Source: Bacteroidia bacterium
GTDB taxonomy: Bacteria; Bacteroidota; Bacteroidia; Flavobacteriales; Flavobacteriaceae
Length of the DNA: 64,000 bases
Direction of reading: 5' to 3'
Assembly (NCBI GenBank): GCA_030430385.1
Contig: JAUIFO010000006.1
Coordinates: 1 to 64,000 of the forward strand
In this document: piece after piece, positions 17,511-25,695 of the stretch
Layout of the letters: each line of letters opens with the position of its first letter
How positions within the stretch are numbered: position 1 is the stretch's first letter
Notes under the pieces: generated by a model
Database searches by the model: none
What the model was told of the DNA's origin: nothing
Seen by the model: only the letters and a program-made list of their open reading frames with translations
Made by a program: the position numbers and the translations under genes

Positions 17511-18199
17511 GATTTTAAACTGTATTTAAAAATCCAACCCAAGATTTTTACGCCTGCAAATATAGCACCTTTTACAGTACCTGATACTTTTGAAACACCT
17601 ATTCTGTTTCTGTAATTAACTGGAATCTCGCTGTAAGTGAACTTTTGTTTTAAAGCTTTCAACTGCATCTCGATTGTCCAGCCATAGGTCTTATCTTCCA
17701 TATGCAATTCTAAAAGCTTGTCATATTTAATGGCGCGAAAAGGACCAAGATCTGTAAATTTTGAATTAAAGAAAAGTCGCATAAGTGTTGTTGCTAACCA
17801 ATTTCCAAAAATTTGTGGCATTGTCATCGCTCCTTTTTCTCGTAATGACTTCACACGCGCACCAACCACAAAATCGATGTCTTCATCTATAATAGGTGCC
17901 ACGATTTTAGTGAGCTCTTCAGGAAAATCACTGTAATCACCATCTAGAAAAACGATAATATCTGGTCGCGTTGATGATTTTGAAACGTAATCCATGCCTT
18001 TTAAACATGCATAACCATACCCTTTTCTGTCTTCTGAAAGTACAGTAGCTCCAGCTTGTTTGGCATTGAATTCTGTATGGTCTGTAGAGTTATTACTCAC
18101 CACAATAACTTCATTAACCAAAGAAGGAATATCATTGATAACATGTTTAATGGAGTCTGCTTCATTAAATGCTGGAATGATGACGTTTATGATTGGCAT
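17507..18199 (-). CDS. family 2 glycosyltransferase, dolichol-phosphate-mannose synthase-like
   Basis: A 230-residue soluble-type GT2 starting MPIINVIIPAFNEADS, with VVSNNSTDHT and the metal-binding DGD in FLDGDYSD. The C-terminal half (DKTYGWTIEMQLKALKQKF, then NYRNRIGVSKVSG) is typical of polyprenyl-phosphate sugar transferases. It could supply the lipid-linked donor used by the GT-C enzyme at 14584. The ATG at 18199 is preferred over one at 18223, because the latter overlaps the -7 box TACTTTTG (minus strand, 18228-18221). Confidence 0.85.
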   Translation of the reverse strand: MPIINVIIPAFNEADSIKHVINDIPSLVNEVIVVSNNSTDHTEFNAKQAGATVLSEDRKGYGYACLKGMDYVSKSSTRPDIIVFLDGDYSDFPEELTKIVAPIIDEDIDFVVGARVKSLREKGAMTMPQIFGNWLATTLMRLFFNSKFTDLGPFRAIKYDKLLELHMEDKTYGWTIEMQLKALKQKFTYSEIPVNYRNRIGVSKVSGTVKGAIFAGVKILGWIFKYSLKS

Positions 18200-18220
18200 T
18201 TGCTGTTTGGTTTGAAGCGA

Positions 18221-18228
18221 CAAAAGTA
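18221..18228 (-). promoter_or_regulatory. -7 promoter box for the glycosyltransferase group
   Basis: On the minus strand this reads TACTTTTG, matching TAnnTTTG. It lies just outside the chosen start of the 230-residue glycosyltransferase and would give a transcript start near 18214. The -33 element is not clear. Confidence 0.45.
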
Positions 18229-18234
18229 AACGGT

Positions 18235-19857
18235 TTATTTCTGATTAACTAAATCCATTAGATCGACATCGTTACCTAGCAAGACTTCAGTAGGATTAAT
18301 TCGTCCTGCAGTATTGTCATTTTCGAGTTTTAAAACACCTCTCGGACATACAGCTGAGCAAATTCCGCAGCCAACACAGCTCGATCTAACAATGTTTTCA
18401 CCTTTTTGAGCATAAGCTCTCACATCAATACCCATTTCGCAATAGGTTGAGCAGTTTCCGCATGAAATACATTGTCCTCCATTGGTTGTTATTCTGAAGC
18501 GAGATTTGAAACGTTGTACCAAACCAAGGTAAGCAGCCAATGGACAACCAAAACGACACCATACTCTGTTTCCGAAAATTGGATAAAATCCTGTTCCGAT
18601 GACACCTGCAAACCAAGCACCAATTAAGAAACTATACGTGTCTTTAATCCATTGCGAGTTGATTCCTAAGAATGATTCAGCACCAGAGAAATAACAATAG
18701 AGCGTTACAATGGTCATAAGTACTGAAATCACTAAAACAGAGTGGATAACCCATCGTTCAAGTTTCCAGGCGTTTAAACTTTTATCTGAATGTTGCCTGT
18801 ATGGATCGCCTAAGGTTTCAGCAAGTCCACCACAACCACAAACCCATGAGCAGTACCAACGTTTGCCAAAAAAGTAAACCATTAACGGAACAATGATAAG
18901 TGTAAGAATGGTTCCCCAAACTAAGATGAACAATCCAATAGCACCACTTTCGGTTAAGCTTTTAATATTCCATTCAAAGAAAAAATCATAGTCTAATGGA
19001 AATGCATTTTTAAAATCATAACCAGGCATATTCAAACTGGTCATAATTTCAGGAATTAAAAAGGCAAATACAATTTGAAAAAACAACACCGAAGTTGTAC
19101 GCAAGATTTGATATTTATTATGTCTGTATTTGATATACATACGCACAGCCATAACTGTCATAATAACACAATACAGGAAACCATAAACAAACCACTGACT
19201 AGCTTCGCCACCATTTAATGCTTTGCTAATTGGATCTAGAATGAAGGTCCAATTCACGACATAGTCTGCTTTAAAATAAAGCAAGATGTAAAAGCCTACA
19301 AGATAGAGAAGCACTAACCAAGCAATCCAGCCTCTGTTGGTTGCCGATTTATGATAAATACCATTATTCTTAATACCAGGAGCGCCAAGTAAAATTACAT
19401 TTGGGAGTATGTAAAGTAAAGCTCCAATAATTGAGAGTCCAAAAGTTAACCACCACATTAAAGCAGGATTATCTTTTACAAACCCAGAACCAGCTCTTTT
19501 TGCTAAATCATAACTTAGAGTATGAGGTTTTCCGTAGATTTTGTATTGATATTGTTCTCCTTTTTTATCCCAGTTTTTTTCTGCATCGTAAGTTGCAATC
19601 AAATTATCATAATGGTCATTCGAATGTTTAAAAGCTTGTCTAACGCGACTTGAGAATTCAAATATGTTTAATGCTTCATCTGTTGCGATGTTCTTTTTGA
19701 GAGCATCAGCAATGATTTCACTTTTGTAACCTTTTTCATCAATATATTGATCAATCTCTGTCGGACTTAACGAAAAGGAACCTGTAAAGATGGAGCCAGT
19801 AAAAATGGCTAATCCAATAAGAAAAATCACCAAGCCTGTATATTTAATTAGTTTCAT
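18235..19857 (-). CDS. polytopic 4Fe-4S ferredoxin-type protein (NapH/NosR/CcoG-like)
   Basis: A 540-residue membrane protein with an N-terminal helix, a periplasmic-looking loop of about 100 residues and several further helices. Two Cys clusters lie in the membrane domain (C336, C340, C342 in WYCSWVCGCGG, and C434, C438 in WCRFGCP). The C-terminus is a two-cluster ferredoxin: C463, C466, C469, C473 and C494, C497, C500, C504. This resembles NapH, NosR and CcoG proteins, which move electrons across or along the membrane. It sits 15 bases after the FAD oxidoreductase gene, a likely electron-donor partner. The final acceptor is unknown. Confidence 0.82.
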   Translation of the reverse strand: MKLIKYTGLVIFLIGLAIFTGSIFTGSFSLSPTEIDQYIDEKGYKSEIIADALKKNIATDEALNIFEFSSRVRQAFKHSNDHYDNLIATYDAEKNWDKKGEQYQYKIYGKPHTLSYDLAKRAGSGFVKDNPALMWWLTFGLSIIGALLYILPNVILLGAPGIKNNGIYHKSATNRGWIAWLVLLYLVGFYILLYFKADYVVNWTFILDPISKALNGGEASQWFVYGFLYCVIMTVMAVRMYIKYRHNKYQILRTTSVLFFQIVFAFLIPEIMTSLNMPGYDFKNAFPLDYDFFFEWNIKSLTESGAIGLFILVWGTILTLIIVPLMVYFFGKRWYCSWVCGCGGLAETLGDPYRQHSDKSLNAWKLERWVIHSVLVISVLMTIVTLYCYFSGAESFLGINSQWIKDTYSFLIGAWFAGVIGTGFYPIFGNRVWCRFGCPLAAYLGLVQRFKSRFRITTNGGQCISCGNCSTYCEMGIDVRAYAQKGENIVRSSCVGCGICSAVCPRGVLKLENDNTAGRINPTEVLLGNDVDLMDLVNQK

Positions 19858-19872
19858 AATCTCAGAATTGGT

Positions 19873-21216
19873 TTATGCGAATATGGATCTCCATTTTATT
19901 TTACTTAATCTCAGGTTGTTTCCTGTGTCTCTATTGTACTTTTCTATAATGTCTTTTTCGTGGAGTTTATAAAACTCAGGATCAAAATTAGCGGCAGACA
20001 AATGCGTCATTACTTTATTAACATTCCATTTTTCAGTTAATACAGTATCAAAAAATTCGTGACGCATTCTAATTCCGAAGGTATTTATGCCTAAAAACAC
20101 ATTCGTGTCCTTGTGGTAAGCAATGGTAACACATTTGGTGTCGTCTTGATGTTTCCAATGAAAATGGGCTTCGTAATCAGGTTTTCCTTTTTTACCATGA
20201 ACCCAACCGTAAGTTTGGTATTCAATATCGAGGAACTTTGCCGAGTTAAACCAATGTCCAGGTTTGTATTGTATACGATTTCCGCAAATAGTTTGCGCTA
20301 AGGTTTCTCCCATCATACGTCCTGTATACCAAACAGCTTCTATTGGTCGTCTGTTTCCTATTGCTTCATGTTGTTCGGCGCAATCACCAATAGCATACAC
20401 ATCTGCTATGTTGGTTTCTAAAAACCGATTAACTTTTACACCTTTTCCAGTTTCAATTTTAGAAGATTTTAAAAAGTCTATGTTTGGTGAAACACCAGCA
20501 GTTAAACCAACAACATTACAAGAAATCTCTTCACCTGTTTCTTCAATTATAACCGATTTTACCTTTCCGTTTTCATCAGCTTTGATTGCTTTCAAATTTG
20601 TAGACAATCGTAAATCGATATGATGACTTAGAATATGTCTGTTAATCATAGCGCTTTCACCTTCAGGCAGAACACCATTCCAAAAGCTGGATTCTCTAAC
20701 CAAAAAAGTTACAGGAATATCTCGAGAGACTAACATTTCAGCAAGCTCAATTCCTATAAGTCCACCACCAACAATGACAGCACGTTTACATATCGTATTG
20801 TTTGGTGCGTACTTTTCAAGGTTTTCAAGGTCTTGTTTGTGATACATTCCCATAACACCATCCAAATCCTGACCAGGCCATCCAAACTTATTGGGTTTGC
20901 TACCTGTAGCAATGATGAGTTTATCGTAAGCTAAAGATTTGCCTTCAGAAAGTTGTAATGTTTTTGAATCGGTATCTATAGCATCAACATAGGCTTTTAA
21001 TAAATCAATTCTGTTTTTTTTCCAAAACCAATGTTCGTAAGGCTGGGTGTGTTCAAATGTCATATGTCCCATAAAAACATACATTAGCGCAGTACGAGAA
21101 AAGAAATATTCAGATTCAGCAGAAATGATCGTGATTTTTTTATCTGAAAGTTTTCTAATATGTCTAGCAAGAGTAACTCCTGAAATGCCGTTGCCTATAA
21201 TGACGATATGTTCCAT
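19873..21216 (-). CDS. NAD(P)/FAD-dependent oxidoreductase
   Basis: A 447-residue flavoprotein of the pyridine-nucleotide-disulfide superfamily, close to NDH-2/rubredoxin-reductase-like enzymes. The FAD-binding motif IGNGISGVTLARHI starts at residue 7, and the NAD(P) motif VGGGLIGIELAEML lies in the middle. DVYAIGDCAEQ marks the C-terminal FAD site. A C-terminal extension of about 100 residues has no disulfide-type Cys pair. No signal peptide is seen. Adjacency to the 4Fe-4S membrane protein suggests it oxidises NAD(P)H and passes electrons to that partner. Confidence 0.85.
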   Translation of the reverse strand: MEHIVIIGNGISGVTLARHIRKLSDKKITIISAESEYFFSRTALMYVFMGHMTFEHTQPYEHWFWKKNRIDLLKAYVDAIDTDSKTLQLSEGKSLAYDKLIIATGSKPNKFGWPGQDLDGVMGMYHKQDLENLEKYAPNNTICKRAVIVGGGLIGIELAEMLVSRDIPVTFLVRESSFWNGVLPEGESAMINRHILSHHIDLRLSTNLKAIKADENGKVKSVIIEETGEEISCNVVGLTAGVSPNIDFLKSSKIETGKGVKVNRFLETNIADVYAIGDCAEQHEAIGNRRPIEAVWYTGRMMGETLAQTICGNRIQYKPGHWFNSAKFLDIEYQTYGWVHGKKGKPDYEAHFHWKHQDDTKCVTIAYHKDTNVFLGINTFGIRMRHEFFDTVLTEKWNVNKVMTHLSAANFDPEFYKLHEKDIIEKYNRDTGNNLRLSKIKWRSIFA

Positions 21217-21337
21217 GAACTTGATTGTTAGTGATAGCTAAGTCGCAACTAAAGATAAGAACTTAATTGCGGTAAGTAATTTATATCAGTTTTAAATTAA
21301 GGTTGGTATGTAAGGTTTTGATTTTTTAAGATATACT

Positions 21338-22402
21338 ATGCTGAAAATGTGTCACCTTAAGAAGGTTATTCTAAACATTAGCTGTACTTTAGAAGTTATA
21401 AATACAAATGCTGTGTATAGACTTCTGTTTTTAATACTTATGATCACTTCGTGTTCGGCTCAAAAAGACACAATTGATGGTGTGAGTTTTGTTGCAGCAC
21501 CAGAATTTGTGAACTCTAAACACGTGACACCACTTGTTGAATTGGGAGCTAATTATGCTGCGATTATGCCTTTCGGATTTGTTAAAAGTTTATCACATCC
21601 AGAGATCATTCACAATACCGATAGGCAATGGTTTGGGGAAACAAGAGTAGGAGCTCAACAGTACATTGAAGTATTGCAAAAAGAACATATTAAAATTATG
21701 ATCAAACCTCAAATTTGGGTTTGGAATGGCGAATTTACAGGATATATTAAAATGACCAATGAAACCGATTGGAAAGCCTTTGAAGATGCTTATACAAGTT
21801 TTATTTTAGAATATGCTAGATTAGCCAATGATACAAATGCTGAATTGTTTTGTATTGGTACAGAGTTAGAAGGTTTTGTTTCTGAACGTCCAGCATATTG
21901 GCAAGGTCTCATCAAACAAATCAGAGCTATCTACAAAGGCGAATTAACCTACGCTGCAAATTGGGATGAATATAAGCGAACACCATTTTGGGAGCAATTA
22001 GATTACATTGGAGTTGATGCTTATTTTCCAGTAAGTGACCAACAAACGCCTAGTATTGAAGACTGCAAAAATGGATGGCAATCTCATAAGTCGTTATTAA
22101 AATCTAAATCGGAAGCTCTAAATAGACCTATACTTTTTACTGAATATGGTTACAGAAGTATGGATTTTACAGGAAAAACGCCTTGGAATAGTGATCATAC
22201 GATTGAATCTCTAAATTTTGAAGCGCAGAATAATGCTATGCAGGCTTTGTTTGAAGTCTTTTGGAATGAAGACTGGTTTGCTGGAGGTTTTGTTTGGAAA
22301 TGGTTTATTGATCATGATAATGTTGGAGGTGATCATGACAATCAGTTTACACCTCAAAATAAACCTGTTGCAGCAATTATTCAGGCGTTTTATAAAAATT
22401 AA
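21338..22402 (+). CDS. GH113-like glycoside hydrolase lipoprotein
   Basis: A 354-residue TIM-barrel protein resembling family GH113 (endo-mannanase type). Likely catalytic carboxylates are E176 in CIGTELEGF and E269 in LFTEYGYRS. A lipobox, MITSC, ends at C39, so the mature protein would be a lipoprotein. The ATG at 21338 leaves an unusually long 25-residue stretch before the hydrophobic segment; a GTG at 21413 (residue 26) would give a normal lipoprotein signal peptide and may be the true start. Substrate specificity is unproven. No polysaccharide-utilisation (susCD) genes lie next to it. Confidence 0.78.
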   Translation: MLKMCHLKKVILNISCTLEVINTNAVYRLLFLILMITSCSAQKDTIDGVSFVAAPEFVNSKHVTPLVELGANYAAIMPFGFVKSLSHPEIIHNTDRQWFGETRVGAQQYIEVLQKEHIKIMIKPQIWVWNGEFTGYIKMTNETDWKAFEDAYTSFILEYARLANDTNAELFCIGTELEGFVSERPAYWQGLIKQIRAIYKGELTYAANWDEYKRTPFWEQLDYIGVDAYFPVSDQQTPSIEDCKNGWQSHKSLLKSKSEALNRPILFTEYGYRSMDFTGKTPWNSDHTIESLNFEAQNNAMQALFEVFWNEDWFAGGFVWKWFIDHDNVGGDHDNQFTPQNKPVAAIIQAFYKN

Positions 22403-22501
22403 GTTGTGACTTTGAAGCAAATCTACAGTGGTTTTAATTTTAGTGACGTTGTCTAATTTCAACTCGTTGAAAAACAGTTGATAAGTTTAATTGATAGTTG
22501 A

Positions 22502-22530
22502 TTGATAACAGTTGGTGATACTTATATTTA
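22502..22530 (+). promoter_or_regulatory. probable promoter of the 22554 lipoprotein
   Basis: TTG at 22502-22504, an 18-base spacer and TATATTTA at 22523-22530 (one mismatch to TAnnTTTG) precede the gene by 23 bases. Confidence 0.45.
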
Positions 22531-22553
22531 CACCATAATTAAATTAACTAAAT

Positions 22554-23087
22554 ATGAAAATTTTAAAATTCTTTTTATTAGCCTTTACTTTAGTAGCTTT
22601 TGTTAGCTGTAGTAGTGATGATGATAGTAGTGGTGACGACGTCATGGTTGTTGAACTTACAAATGCAAATCTTGCAGGTACTTACGCCATTACGTTTTAT
22701 GCTGGATCTTCAGTGACGACTGTAACTGCAACTGATGGATCTTCAGTAGTGACTGAACGCGAAAACTATTCAGGTGATACTTTTACTGATGCTATTTTTG
22801 TGTTTAATGAAAATGGCACATTTTCAGCTTCAGGATCATATAGAGAAAACAGTACCTTAATGGTAACAGGTCAGGCACCTCAATCAGATTCTGTAATAGT
22901 AAATATAGATTTGTCTGGATCTTATAGTTTAAATAATGCAACAAGAACAATTACTATTGATGGTCAAACATTTGATGTTAATACATTTAATGGTACAAAT
23001 TTGAAAGTCACAGGAACTGTAATAGAAACTTCTGGAAATACTACTGTTGAAGATTCGTTTGAATATCGATTTGTGAAGTTACTTTAG
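22554..23087 (+). CDS. small lipoprotein with surface-export signal
   Basis: A 177-residue lipoprotein. The signal peptide (hydrophobic 5-17) ends at the lipobox FVSC, and the mature N-terminus reads CSSDDDSSGDD, the acidic pattern that directs Bacteroidota lipoproteins to the cell surface. The body is beta-rich with many Thr and Ser and could be a lipocalin-like fold, but I do not recognise a specific family. It has its own promoter and a good terminator, so it is probably monocistronic. Confidence 0.82.
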   Translation: MKILKFFLLAFTLVAFVSCSSDDDSSGDDVMVVELTNANLAGTYAITFYAGSSVTTVTATDGSSVVTERENYSGDTFTDAIFVFNENGTFSASGSYRENSTLMVTGQAPQSDSVIVNIDLSGSYSLNNATRTITIDGQTFDVNTFNGTNLKVTGTVIETSGNTTVEDSFEYRFVKLL

Positions 23088-23111
23088 GCTTTTACCAATT
23101 TTGAAATATAG

Positions 23112-23137
23112 AACCACCTCAATAAGGTGGTTTTTTT
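23112..23137 (+). terminator. rho-independent terminator
   Basis: AACCACCT (23112-23119) pairs with AGGTGGTT (23125-23132) around CAATA, and the T run extends to 23137. It stops the lipoprotein transcript before the convergent arsenosugar operon. Confidence 0.85.
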
Positions 23138-23148
23138 ATGTCTTATAA

Positions 23149-23877
23149 TTATTTTGAAATGTGCTTCTTGTAATAGCTGTAAAGTTCATCTGCTGAAGCA
23201 CCAAACCACTTCTTAACATAAATGGTCCAAAAATGGTATTGAAGTTTCCAAATGCCATGTTTTTTATACAATCTAGCAGAGGTTCTTATGGTTTTGTTGA
23301 TGACAACAAATTGCTTTCGTGCATACAATGCGTTAATCAATATATTATCTTCATATATGGTATAGTCTTCGTCATAACCACCTATCTCATTAAATAATGG
23401 TCTTGTGATAAACTGACTTTGATCACCACCTCGACAAGCGCGCCAAGAAAACTGAGTAAACCAACTTGCTAATCTAAGCCACCAATGCTTGCTGTCAAAT
23501 TGCATTCTGAAACAACCTGCTAAATGTTCTTTTTTTACTTCTGAAAGGATATAGTCATCAAAATACAAAGGTGGAAACGAATCGGCATGCAAAAAGTAGA
23601 GGATGTCTCCTTCAGCTTTTTGAGCACCAAGATTCATTTGTTTAGCACGTCCTTTTTTAGAGTTTAGAACTTTAATGTTAATACTTTCTGAAGAATTCAA
23701 ATTCACTTTAGAACTCATCTTATTTAAAAGCGCTATAGTGCCATCAGTACTTCCGCCATCAACTACAATGATTTCAAGTGATTCAGGATGTTTGGTAGAA
23801 TTACAAAGATGTTGTAATAGCGTGCCAATATATTGGACTTCATTTAAAACTGGAATGATGACAGCGATCTTATTCAT
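23149..23877 (-). CDS. TIGR04283-family arsenosugar biosynthesis glycosyltransferase
   Basis: A 242-residue family 2 glycosyltransferase starting IAVIIPVLNEVQYI, with EIIVVDGGSTDGT and the HADSFPP metal site. This is the sort formerly called rSAM/selenodomain-associated transferase 2 and now tied to arsenosugar biosynthesis. A substrate role on a ribosyl-arsenical or its glycerol aglycone is inferred from the cluster. Its start overlaps the DUF547 gene by eight bases, and it is the last gene of the operon. Confidence 0.85.
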   Translation of the reverse strand: MNKIAVIIPVLNEVQYIGTLLQHLCNSTKHPESLEIIVVDGGSTDGTIALLNKMSSKVNLNSSESINIKVLNSKKGRAKQMNLGAQKAEGDILYFLHADSFPPLYFDDYILSEVKKEHLAGCFRMQFDSKHWWLRLASWFTQFSWRACRGGDQSQFITRPLFNEIGGYDEDYTIYEDNILINALYARKQFVVINKTIRTSARLYKKHGIWKLQYHFWTIYVKKWFGASADELYSYYKKHISK

Positions 23878-24781
23878 TCAAATCCCAGTTGTATTCAAGA
23901 AAACTTTTCTTGACATTTTTAGAAATCTTCACGTCTGAATATTGATTTAGGAAATCTATGAGGTCACTATCTTTAGTTTTAAAATCTTTGGCGAACCATT
24001 TAAAGATTTTTGATAATTTAATACTGTTTTCTGAAATGATATTTTTTGATTTATCACTCAAAAATTCTTTCGTGGCATTCTCAAGTTGCTCTTCAAGCAT
24101 AGCTTCGTGAAATGCAGTGTTTTGAAGTTTCGGACAAGACACTGAAGCGCAAACAATAGCAAAATGAATACGAGGTTCGTCCATTTTACGTAGAATTTGA
24201 TGTTCTATGTCGTTGAGGTTATACCATTTATCTCCAATTTTCCATAAGCGTTGCTCCCAAGGATCTTTGATGTCCTTAATACTTTGAAGCGGATAATTTC
24301 TAAGAATTAAATCCACTGTAAAGGCATTGTATGCATTGATCCAATACGCTAGAGTTTGGTGTTTTGTCCACGACTCTTGTGGTATATTCTCTTGAAGCGT
24401 TTTGATATAGGCGTAGAATTTATTGCGATCTGATTGAAACCCTTTATAATCAACATTACCATTTGATGTAACATGTTTTTTTAGCAATGCATCCCATTGG
24501 TTATGACTTACAAATTTTGGTTCAGGATCTATAATTAAAGTTGCGCTATCAATTGTTTTAATTGTCTTTTCAGTAGCAACAGAATCGATGTCAATAAAGT
24601 TGGTTTCAGTAGTTTCAGAATGGTTTGTGGTTTCAGCTGGAGTTTCAGTTTCCATAGCGACATTAACGACATTTTTGTCATCGGTTAGTGCTTCCGAAGT
24701 ACTATTAACAACCTGTTTCGCACCACCACATGAAATTGATACAATGATGGTTATTAGCAAAACAAAACGTTTTAAAAACAT
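23870..24781 (-). CDS. DUF547 lipoprotein
   Basis: A 303-residue protein with a lipoprotein signal peptide (lipobox VSISC, C18) and a Thr/Glu-rich linker to about residue 95. The DUF547 domain follows (LAYWINAYNAFTVDLIL and HFAIVCASVSCPKL). The catalytic role of DUF547 is unknown. It lies directly after the membrane hydroxylase gene and overlaps the last glycosyltransferase, so it belongs to the arsenosugar transcript. Whether it acts on arsenolipids is speculative. Confidence 0.82.
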   Translation of the reverse strand: MFLKRFVLLITIIVSISCGGAKQVVNSTSEALTDDKNVVNVAMETETPAETTNHSETTETNFIDIDSVATEKTIKTIDSATLIIDPEPKFVSHNQWDALLKKHVTSNGNVDYKGFQSDRNKFYAYIKTLQENIPQESWTKHQTLAYWINAYNAFTVDLILRNYPLQSIKDIKDPWEQRLWKIGDKWYNLNDIEHQILRKMDEPRIHFAIVCASVSCPKLQNTAFHEAMLEEQLENATKEFLSDKSKNIISENSIKLSKIFKWFAKDFKTKDSDLIDFLNQYSDVKISKNVKKSFLEYNWDLNE

Positions 24782-25678
24782 TTACTTTTTATTTAATGGA
24801 TACAACTCCTGATTTATAAAATCCTTTGGGAAGTTTTCATCGCCTTCAAAACCTAATTCAATGTCTTTACCACTATGAGGTATGTAATTGGTTTTGAATA
24901 CATAATCCCAAACACTTAATGTTAGTCCGAAATTTACGCCAAACCTAACATGCTTAGGTAATGCTTTAGCATGATGCCAGATATGCATTTTAGGATTGTT
25001 AAAAATGTATTTGAGAATACCATAATCCCAACCTAAGTTGGCATGATTTAAATGGCCAATGGCAATGGCAAAGAAATGTACTAATGCGACATCTTGAGCG
25101 CTATAGTTGGCAATGATTGCTAAGGGAATGTATCTAATGGAATTGTAAACAACAGGTTCCATCCAATGATAGCGTAGGTGAGCAGCAAAGCCCATTTCTT
25201 TAACGCTGTGGTGTACTTTATGAAAGTTCCATAAAAATGGAATGCGGTGTAATAAACGATGTGTATTCCATTGTACAAAATCGTTAACTAAAAAGAAGAT
25301 GAGTAAACCTAACCATTTGGGTAAGTCTTGAGCATTAAAAAGTTGAAAACTAGATAATGAGAGTCCGACAGTATCAAGAATGTCATTTAAAAAGCTAGCA
25401 GCAGTATTGGATAAAGCAAAAAGAACTATGAGATTTAAGATGAAAAAATTAAAGAACATATAAAAAGTATCCAGCCAAAAATCTTTTCTAAAAAGCGCTT
25501 GATCTTTTCGCCAAGGAAACAGAACTTCAAGACCCCAAACTACCACAGAAATTAGGATGAGTCCGTAAAAGTAATTATCCCAATGGTTCTGCATTAGGAT
25601 TTCTCTTTTAAGATAATTCCAGTAATCAGAATAAGAATTTTGAATAATGTCTAGGTACTTTTCCATAAGGTCATTCAA
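24782..25678 (-). CDS. membrane di-iron hydroxylase (sterol desaturase/fatty acid hydroxylase family)
   Basis: A 298-residue polytopic protein with three histidine boxes of the family: HRLLHR (HxxxH), HKVHH and HIWHH, plus single histidines in HFFAIAIGHLNHANLG. These ligate a di-iron centre that hydroxylates, desaturates or cleaves lipid substrates with oxygen. No known arsenosugar step needs this enzyme. Its position between arsM and the DUF547 gene, with only 17 bases to arsM, makes a shared transcript likely. The lipid substrate is not known. Confidence 0.85.
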   Translation of the reverse strand: MNDLMEKYLDIIQNSYSDYWNYLKREILMQNHWDNYFYGLILISVVVWGLEVLFPWRKDQALFRKDFWLDTFYMFFNFFILNLIVLFALSNTAASFLNDILDTVGLSLSSFQLFNAQDLPKWLGLLIFFLVNDFVQWNTHRLLHRIPFLWNFHKVHHSVKEMGFAAHLRYHWMEPVVYNSIRYIPLAIIANYSAQDVALVHFFAIAIGHLNHANLGWDYGILKYIFNNPKMHIWHHAKALPKHVRFGVNFGLTLSVWDYVFKTNYIPHSGKDIELGFEGDENFPKDFINQELYPLNKK

Positions 25679-25695
25679 TTAATAGACGATATTGT

